From Mobiluncus sp034180645 (lineage in GTDB: Bacteria; Actinomycetota; Actinomycetes; Actinomycetales; Actinomycetaceae), in NCBI RefSeq assembly GCF_034180645.1, contig NZ_JAXFNY010000021.1, positions 130,788 through 194,787 of the forward strand: DNA of 64,000 nt. The letters are read 5' to 3'. Both the position numbers and the translations under genes were made by a program. A model generated the notes under the pieces. It had not been told where the DNA came from. It did no database searches and saw only the letters and a list, made by a program, of their open reading frames with translations. Shown one piece after another: positions 59,243 through 64,000 of this stretch. How positions within the stretch are numbered: the first letter of the stretch is position 1; each line of letters opens with the position of its first letter.

Positions 59243-59305
59243 TTACCCATCTTTGGACATTTTTACCCATCTTTCGCTATGATGTTGCACGAAATGTTGC
59301 ACGAA
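59243..59305 (+). repeat. Two pairs of 12-base direct repeats upstream of the integrase
   Basis: TTACCCATCTTT at 59243-59254 and 59263-59274 (20 bases apart, two helical turns). ATGTTGCACGAA in tandem at 59282-59293 and 59294-59305, with a partial third (AGTTGCACG) just after. They lie between attL and the integrase start, where arm-type integrase or excisionase sites are expected. Confidence 0.75.
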
Positions 59306-59343
59306 ATGTGACCAGTTGCACGTTCCAGATTGGGGGCTTTGTC

Positions 59344-60456
59344 ATGTCGAGGGAAGCCTGGGGAACTATCCGTCAGCTTCCTTCTGGGAATTATCAGGCG
59401 CAAACCCCGGTGATTGATGGTCACAGGATTAAGGCTCCGAACACTTTTCGGACTCGTAATGAGGCGTGGACGTGGTTGTTACGTGCTCGGGTGCGGATTG
59501 CTGATGGGGAAGATATTGAACAGATGCGCGAGGAGGAACGCGTGGTCGCGCGCAAGGTTCCGACTATGCAGCAGGTTTTTGTGGAGATGCTGACCCAGAT
59601 GGAACAGGCAGATTATTCCCCGAATACAATCAGGACTTACCGATCTAGTTGGGTGCGTTATTTGCAGCCTGATATTGGTGGTATGCCGGTGACTAAGATG
59701 ACTTCTAAATGGATTGTGGCTTGGGATGCTGGTATGAAGTGGGAGGCACAGAATACTCGGCGTAAGGCGACGAATTTGTTGAAGCGGATGCTGACTTATG
59801 CTGCGGATGCCGGGTATATTGAGCAGGTTCCCAGGGTGAGGTTGGCTGTGGCCAACCGGCAAAGGCGAACTAAGTACCTCACGGCTACGCCTGCCCAGCT
59901 TGCAGCGATACGTGAAGGAATGCCTCGCGAGTTGGCTGTTACTATCGATTTGGCGGGTTGGTGTGCATTGCGTTTCGGGGAAATCGCGGCGCTGCGTGGC
60001 GGGGATATTGATGTGTTGGCGGGGACAGTTCGAGTCACGAAGAGTACCAAGCGTGGGATAGGTGGAGCGATTTCAGAAGGACCGGTGAAAACGCTGGCAG
60101 GAAACCGCACGGTGGCCATCCCCCCTGCCGCACTTGAGCGTATTAAGCAACACTTGGATGAGTACGGGATTGGAACCACTGACTTGGTTGTGTGGCAGCC
60201 TGGCTCACAGGGGAAAGCTTGGCTCAGAAATAAGGAGCTGCATTCCAGGTTTGACCCGGTAGTGAAATCTCTAGGCTTGGAAGGACTACGATTCCATGAT
60301 TTACGTCACACTGGGTTAACTTTGGCTGGAGAAGCTGGAGCGACTTTGGCGGAACTCATGGCACGGGCTGGACACTCCGATGTTGGAGCTGCCATGATTT
60401 ACCAACACGCCTCAATGGAAAGAGATCGCGCCCTCGCGGCCAAGCTCGGGGGATAA
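59344..60456 (+). CDS. Tyrosine recombinase/integrase of an integrated element
   Basis: 370 residues from ATG 59344 (MSREAWGTIRQLPSG). N-terminal AP2-like arm-binding region with SGNYQAQ and PNTFRTRNEAWTWL; SAM-like core-binding domain about 80-170 (YSPNTIRTYRSSWVRYLQ). Catalytic domain: first Arg in CALRFGEIAALRGGDI, Lys in VTKSTKRG, HDLRHTG (His-x-x-Arg), GHSDVGAAMIY (His and nucleophile Tyr). All five key residues are visible. It should integrate and, with a directionality factor, excise the element at tRNA-Ser(TGA). Confidence 0.95.
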   Translation: MSREAWGTIRQLPSGNYQAQTPVIDGHRIKAPNTFRTRNEAWTWLLRARVRIADGEDIEQMREEERVVARKVPTMQQVFVEMLTQMEQADYSPNTIRTYRSSWVRYLQPDIGGMPVTKMTSKWIVAWDAGMKWEAQNTRRKATNLLKRMLTYAADAGYIEQVPRVRLAVANRQRRTKYLTATPAQLAAIREGMPRELAVTIDLAGWCALRFGEIAALRGGDIDVLAGTVRVTKSTKRGIGGAISEGPVKTLAGNRTVAIPPAALERIKQHLDEYGIGTTDLVVWQPGSQGKAWLRNKELHSRFDPVVKSLGLEGLRFHDLRHTGLTLAGEAGATLAELMARAGHSDVGAAMIYQHASMERDRALAAKLGG

Positions 60457-60516
60457 TGCTGACCGGGGCAGGCGAGAGCGTCCCCCTTGGCTTCCTGGAA
60501 GTTTGGGGTTTGACTC

Positions 60517-63282
60517 CTATAGTTCGTAGCCGCTGTTTTGAAGTCCTGGGTATGCGTCTACTGGTGGTGGGGTGGGTTGTATGGTGGCGACCATTTGTGG
60601 TGTTTCTTCCTGTCTGGTTGGTTTTTGGAATAGTTCGATGGCGGTGCGGTTGTCCTCTCTGTTTTGGATGGCTTGAGTGAAAATTTGGATGCCACTGATT
60701 TCTTGGGGGGTTGGCCCGTCTGGGCTGGCTGGGGTGGAGGTGATGGCCCAGGCTGTGTTGCAGTTTTTCCCGCGAGTCATTCCGACGTAGAGACCGTTGG
60801 CGGTGGTGGTGTCGGATATGAGGGTGTGGCAGGTGTCTACGGTTCGTCCTTGGGCGCGGTGGATTGTGCCCGCGTAGCCGAGGTCTACGTGTTGGGTGAC
60901 GTATTGGGCGGGAAGGGTCAGCAGGATGTCCTTTCCGATTGGGGATACCAGGAGGGTGCCGTCTTTGTTGATGGCGCGGATTTGGAAGGTTGCACCGTTG
61001 ATTACTTCGTCATGGATGGTTTTCCTAGCATTGCGCCGGGTGACGATTTTGTCTCCGAGTCGGGCTTGGGTTGCGTCGTGCAGGGTGATGGTTTGTCCGT
61101 TTGCTTGGACTTTTCCGGCTTCGATGAGACGGTTTTGGGCGGCTTGGTTTAGTCGGGTGACTGTTTCGTTATCGCCTGCGAGCATGAGAGATTCTTTGTT
61201 TTCGCTGGTGTCGTTCCACCAGGCTGCAAACATTTGGGTTTCGATGGTTTGAGCAGGACCTGACTTTATCCGCTCGTTTTTTAGATAGGTCGCTACTACT
61301 GATAGGTCTTTGCCGGTGCGTAGCGCGAGAGATGCTTCGGCTTCCCAGGGGTTTTTGAATCGGTGAACTTCTGAGAGGCTGGGTGGGGTGGGGTGTTCTC
61401 TGGTGAGCATGGCGAAGGCTCCCCCGACTTCGACTGCGTTTAGCTGGTTTGGATCGCCTACGAGCAGGATTTTTCCGCCTTTTTCGCGTACTGCTTGGGT
61501 GATTTCGGCGAGTTCCAGGGTGCCGGACATGGAGGCTTCATCGATGATTACGAGCGTGTTTTTATCGAATTCGGGGCGGTGTTGGCTGTGTATCCATGAG
61601 GCGAGTGTGTTTGCGTCTCCGGTGGATTCTTTTAGGACTTTCGCTGCTACGGCTGAGGGGGCGTAGCCGTAGACTTCGCCTCCGTTTTGTCGCCATACGT
61701 CTACTAGCCCGGACAGGGTGGTGGTTTTTCCGGCTCCGGCGGGTCCTACGAGCAGGTCGCAGGTACGGTTGGAAGTGAGGATTTCCCACGCGGCCATTGC
61801 TTGGGTGCGGGATAGCGCCCAACCGTCATCGCTGCGCCATTGGTCGAGTTGGGTGACGACTGTCTGGTGGTCTATGCCTTTCGCGAGATACGTGTTAGAG
61901 GTGTCGAGCATGAGGGTTTCAGCGTCCAGGATGCGTTGGGTGGACCAGCGTCGGTATTGGGTGGGTTGGTCAGGGTTGAGTTCAATCATGCCTTCCATAA
62001 TGTTGTCGCTGATTTCTTCCACGAGTTCATCCCTGCCATAGGCGAGGCGGACTTCTCTGGCTGCGCGTTCGACTTCAGCGACGACGTTCCAGCGGCTCCA
62101 GTTTGATTTCGATTTCTCTAAGGCTTGCAGGGCGATATGCCCCAGCTGTTGTTTGTATTGTTCGGCGAGATCTTGGGGGGTGGCGAGTCCACGACCAGCG
62201 GCATCGAGTTTACATACGTCGTCTAGGTGGGTTTTCCCGGCGCGGGTTGCCCACAGTTCACGTAACTGTTCCAGTGAGGCGCGTTTTTTGGCGCGTCTAG
62301 TTTTGTCCCATGCTGCCTTGTCGTCTTTTCTGTTGCTAGATTCTGTTCGTGCTGCCACGATTTTTCGATGGCGGGTTGAGAATTCTTGAATGAGGCTTTC
62401 GTCTATGCCTTGGATGCCCCAGATTGGTTTCCCGCTGCGGGTTTCGGAACGGATTTCCCAGGCTACCCCGAGGCGCGCGGTGAGAATGTCCATCAGAATG
62501 TTGTCGTAGTATTCGCTGATAGCTACGGCTGAGGGGAATACTCCCCCACGTGAGTCGATGGTGAGCCATTTTCCGTCTTGGGTTTGAACCTTATTGGCGA
62601 CCACAACGTGTGAGTGTAGATGGGGGTCGCCTTCACGGGTGTCCCAGTGGTCGTATCGTGCTGCGATGAGTCCTCGGGTTTTGACTTGATTTTTTCCTCC
62701 TGAGCCTTCGCGAGTGTAGAGGGCGGTGGCTTCGAGGCGTGCGAGGGTGCGGTTGATGGCATCGTGGTGGGCTTTTTCTACGATTTCGCGCACTCCGTTA
62801 TCCCCCAGTCCCCACAGTAGGGAGATGTCTTTGGCGGGTGAGAACGTGAAGTCAAAGCCATGTACGGAACCGTTGGGCTTCGCGTTTGCTTGAAAGTATT
62901 TATGCAGGATTCGTTTGGCCACAGCTGGTGCTTCAGCGCGGTATTCTTCAACTTGAGCTATGAATTCTTCATCTATTGTTTTTGGTATAACCGTTTTGAA
63001 AGCGCTGCCGAGTTGTTCACCCGTGTCGGGGTGTTTTCCAAAACCAATCAGGTTTTCCAGCTGACTGGTACTGACCATATCGCCCGAGTTTATCCCGGCA
63101 AAGGCGTTTATACCGCTTCCGAGCCACACGCCGGGTGGGGTACCATTATTAGTGTAATAACGAGTGGAACCACTGATACTATTGGGCTGTATCGGGTTTT
63201 CATCCGCTATAGAATCAGTCAAGTATTTGATGATTCCTTTGGAGCCTCGTCCATAATCTTTAAGTTCTGTTACTGCCATCAT
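60517..63282 (-). CDS. MOBF-family conjugative relaxase-helicase (TrwC/TraA-like)
   Basis: 921 residues. N-terminal relaxase: the tyrosine pair in STRYYTNNGTPPGVW (Tyr42/Tyr43), and three metal His in GDPHLHSHVVVANK. Helicase half: Walker A LLVGPAGAGKTTTL, Walker B LVIIDEASMS, GDPNQLNAVEVGG and C-terminal GTIHRAQGRTVD with GLYVGMTRGK (RecD-like motifs V-VI). The relaxase nicks oriT and the helicase unwinds DNA for transfer. ATG 63282 overlaps the TGA of the preceding zinc-protein gene (ATGA). The frame to 63351 is the upstream gene's shadow. Window shows no coupling protein or type IV secretion genes. Confidence 0.93.
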   Translation of the reverse strand: MMAVTELKDYGRGSKGIIKYLTDSIADENPIQPNSISGSTRYYTNNGTPPGVWLGSGINAFAGINSGDMVSTSQLENLIGFGKHPDTGEQLGSAFKTVIPKTIDEEFIAQVEEYRAEAPAVAKRILHKYFQANAKPNGSVHGFDFTFSPAKDISLLWGLGDNGVREIVEKAHHDAINRTLARLEATALYTREGSGGKNQVKTRGLIAARYDHWDTREGDPHLHSHVVVANKVQTQDGKWLTIDSRGGVFPSAVAISEYYDNILMDILTARLGVAWEIRSETRSGKPIWGIQGIDESLIQEFSTRHRKIVAARTESSNRKDDKAAWDKTRRAKKRASLEQLRELWATRAGKTHLDDVCKLDAAGRGLATPQDLAEQYKQQLGHIALQALEKSKSNWSRWNVVAEVERAAREVRLAYGRDELVEEISDNIMEGMIELNPDQPTQYRRWSTQRILDAETLMLDTSNTYLAKGIDHQTVVTQLDQWRSDDGWALSRTQAMAAWEILTSNRTCDLLVGPAGAGKTTTLSGLVDVWRQNGGEVYGYAPSAVAAKVLKESTGDANTLASWIHSQHRPEFDKNTLVIIDEASMSGTLELAEITQAVREKGGKILLVGDPNQLNAVEVGGAFAMLTREHPTPPSLSEVHRFKNPWEAEASLALRTGKDLSVVATYLKNERIKSGPAQTIETQMFAAWWNDTSENKESLMLAGDNETVTRLNQAAQNRLIEAGKVQANGQTITLHDATQARLGDKIVTRRNARKTIHDEVINGATFQIRAINKDGTLLVSPIGKDILLTLPAQYVTQHVDLGYAGTIHRAQGRTVDTCHTLISDTTTANGLYVGMTRGKNCNTAWAITSTPASPDGPTPQEISGIQIFTQAIQNREDNRTAIELFQKPTRQEETPQMVATIQPTPPPVDAYPGLQNSGYEL

Positions 63283-63758
63283 TTTATCTCTACCCATCCC
63301 TCGAATAGTTGCAGTGTGCCACACGGCCACTGATGCCCACATTCTGTACAAATGATTATGTCGTCCCCACTGGGGGTGTGGAGTTGCCGCAAAAGGTTAT
63401 ACAATCCAGTTACTTCTTCGGTAAGGATGCGTCTTTGGCGGCGTTGCTCGTTATGATATTTGTTCTTACAGGAGGTGGAACAATACATCCTCCACGGTGG
63501 AATAGGTTTCTGACAAACCTTGCAACGGGTGATAGTTTCACTATCGTAAACTGTCTGTTTGTATTCTCTCCGACACTTTTTACAACAAAAGTTTCCGTCC
63601 CCTAATTTAGGATTGAAAACTTTATAACAGTTCTTACACTTTCTGCCTTTGTTGAGCCGCTCGAATCTGGCACGCTGACACGATTCAGAGCAAGTGCGTT
63701 TCCCTAACGTTTTACAGACGTACAATTTCCCACACTCGGGACATTGCTTTTCAATCAT
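63279..63758 (-). CDS. CxxC-rich zinc-ribbon-like protein coupled to the relaxase
   Basis: 159 residues from ATG 63758 (AAAGGA 6 bases away); an upstream GTG 63794 is less likely. Three successive CxxC...CxxxC/CCxxC units: CPEC with CSESC, CKNC with CCKKC, and CKVC with CSTSC, each a likely treble-clef or zinc-ribbon finger. A basic helix (NEQRRQRRILTEEV) and a fourth CTEC follow. Composition is more A/T rich than neighbouring chromosomal genes. Translational coupling to the relaxase suggests a DNA-binding accessory (relaxosome) factor or regulator; no family is recognised. Confidence 0.75.
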   Translation of the reverse strand: MIEKQCPECGKLYVCKTLGKRTCSESCQRARFERLNKGRKCKNCYKVFNPKLGDGNFCCKKCRREYKQTVYDSETITRCKVCQKPIPPWRMYCSTSCKNKYHNEQRRQRRILTEEVTGLYNLLRQLHTPSGDDIIICTECGHQWPCGTLQLFEGWVEIK

Positions 63759-63835
63759 GAGTATTCCTTTCAATCGGTTAATGCCGACCTTCACCCTTTA
63801 ATGCGCAACATCCCGCAGCGACTGGTTGGGTGGTT

Positions 63836-64000
63836 TGACCCTCCCGCCTGACCCTGTGACCTTGACCCTGTTTTGACCTTGACCCATCGGGGCATGACCC
63901 ACTGGTGACCCGTCTGAATTGGGGTCACTGACCGTGACCCTGACCCGGCTTTGGGTCAAGTGACCCCCTTGACCCACCGGGGCACGACCCACTTGTGACC
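63836..64000. repeat. Array of TGACC/GGTCA repeats, candidate oriT or control region
   Basis: Fourteen TGACC pentamers on the plus strand (starts 63836, 63849, 63857, 63863, 63874, 63880, 63895, 63906, 63929, 63935, 63941, 63961, 63970 and 63996) and two GGTCA in opposite sense give two hairpins: GGGTCAC/GTGACCC (63922-63940) and GGGTCA-AG-TGACCC (63953-63966). A 32-base block at 63879-63910 recurs at 63969-64000 with three differences. It lies just upstream of the zinc protein and relaxase, where oriT or a repressor site would be. The array runs off the window end. Confidence 0.7.

Noticed and set aside
63798..63992. Minus-strand open frame through the TGACC array
   Set aside because: Low-complexity product that follows from the DNA repeats themselves; no start signal seen. 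It might be the end of a gene beyond the window, so this cannot be fully excluded.
1..64000. CRISPR array
   Set aside because: No set of regularly spaced identical repeats with unique spacers was seen; the only dense array (63836-64000) has irregular 5-base units.
59344..64000. Prophage
   Set aside because: An integrase is present, but the neighbours are a relaxase-helicase and zinc protein, not phage repressor, replication or structural genes.

Overview
The window looks like a chromosomal stretch from an actinobacterium, most likely a member of the Actinomycetaceae close to Mobiluncus. This is inference: the DNA is moderately G+C rich, GTG and TTG starts are common, several genes appear to be leaderless, the ribonucleotide reductase is of the nrdHIE/nrdF type, and a secreted cell-wall-binding-repeat protein sits beside a paralogue of its lysozyme-like domain. 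There is no rRNA operon or CRISPR array, and no phage structural genes were seen.

Layout. 1-7000: the 3' end of a phosphohexomutase gene, deoC facing it, an XRE-Fic AMPylase-like gene with putative operator repeats, a small membrane protein, an ABC-F ATPase behind a leader carrying a three-codon uORF, a zinc lipoprotein (AztD) under a Zur/Fur-like palindrome, then a hairpin-rich tRNA-Gly region with tRNA fragments. 7000-21000: a minus-strand cluster (thiamine pyrophosphokinase, HhH DNA glycosylase, HAD phosphatase, alpha/beta hydrolase); a plus-strand operon of ABC exporter plus DesK/DesR-like two-component system preceded by a palindrome; then SPFH protein, MFS exporter, secreted lipase, a possible HIRAN-like protein, a LytR_C protein and a uracil permease. 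21000-28500: Pro-rich membrane protein, tRNA-Leu, MetQ lipoprotein, upp, tadA, a four-carbon acid sugar kinase, tRNA-Ser, and MTA/SAH nucleosidase convergent with luxS, two consecutive steps in SAH recycling. 28500-34000: the class Ib ribonucleotide reductase locus, with DnaA-box-like sites, two NrdR boxes and a promoter upstream of nrdH-nrdI-nrdE; an unknown gene in opposite orientation separates nrdE from nrdF. 34000-59000: a possible homing-endonuclease-repeat protein, two lysozyme-like surface proteins, a P-loop kinase, HrpA helicase, a ferritin-like/VIT metal transporter, a TRIC-type channel, a secreted HNH nuclease, pgm, a glycosyltransferase, an alkaline-phosphatase-like polytopic membrane protein and its small membrane neighbour, pheA, serS, a Cof-type phosphatase, an AGE-family isomerase and pyk.

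From 59085 to the end a tRNA-Ser(UGA) is followed at once by a tyrosine integrase, then by an opposing mobilisation pair (a CxxC-rich zinc protein whose stop overlaps the start of a MOBF relaxase-helicase). The last 165 bases are an array of TGACC/GGTCA repeats. This is the left part of an integrative mobilisable or conjugative element that continues beyond the window.

A recurring feature is a -10-like hexamer placed 6 or 7 bases before the start codon with no Shine-Dalgarno (serS, pyk, upp, tadA, luxS, thiamine pyrophosphokinase and others), which suggests widespread leaderless transcription. No experiment or database search was available; family names rest on motif recognition by eye.
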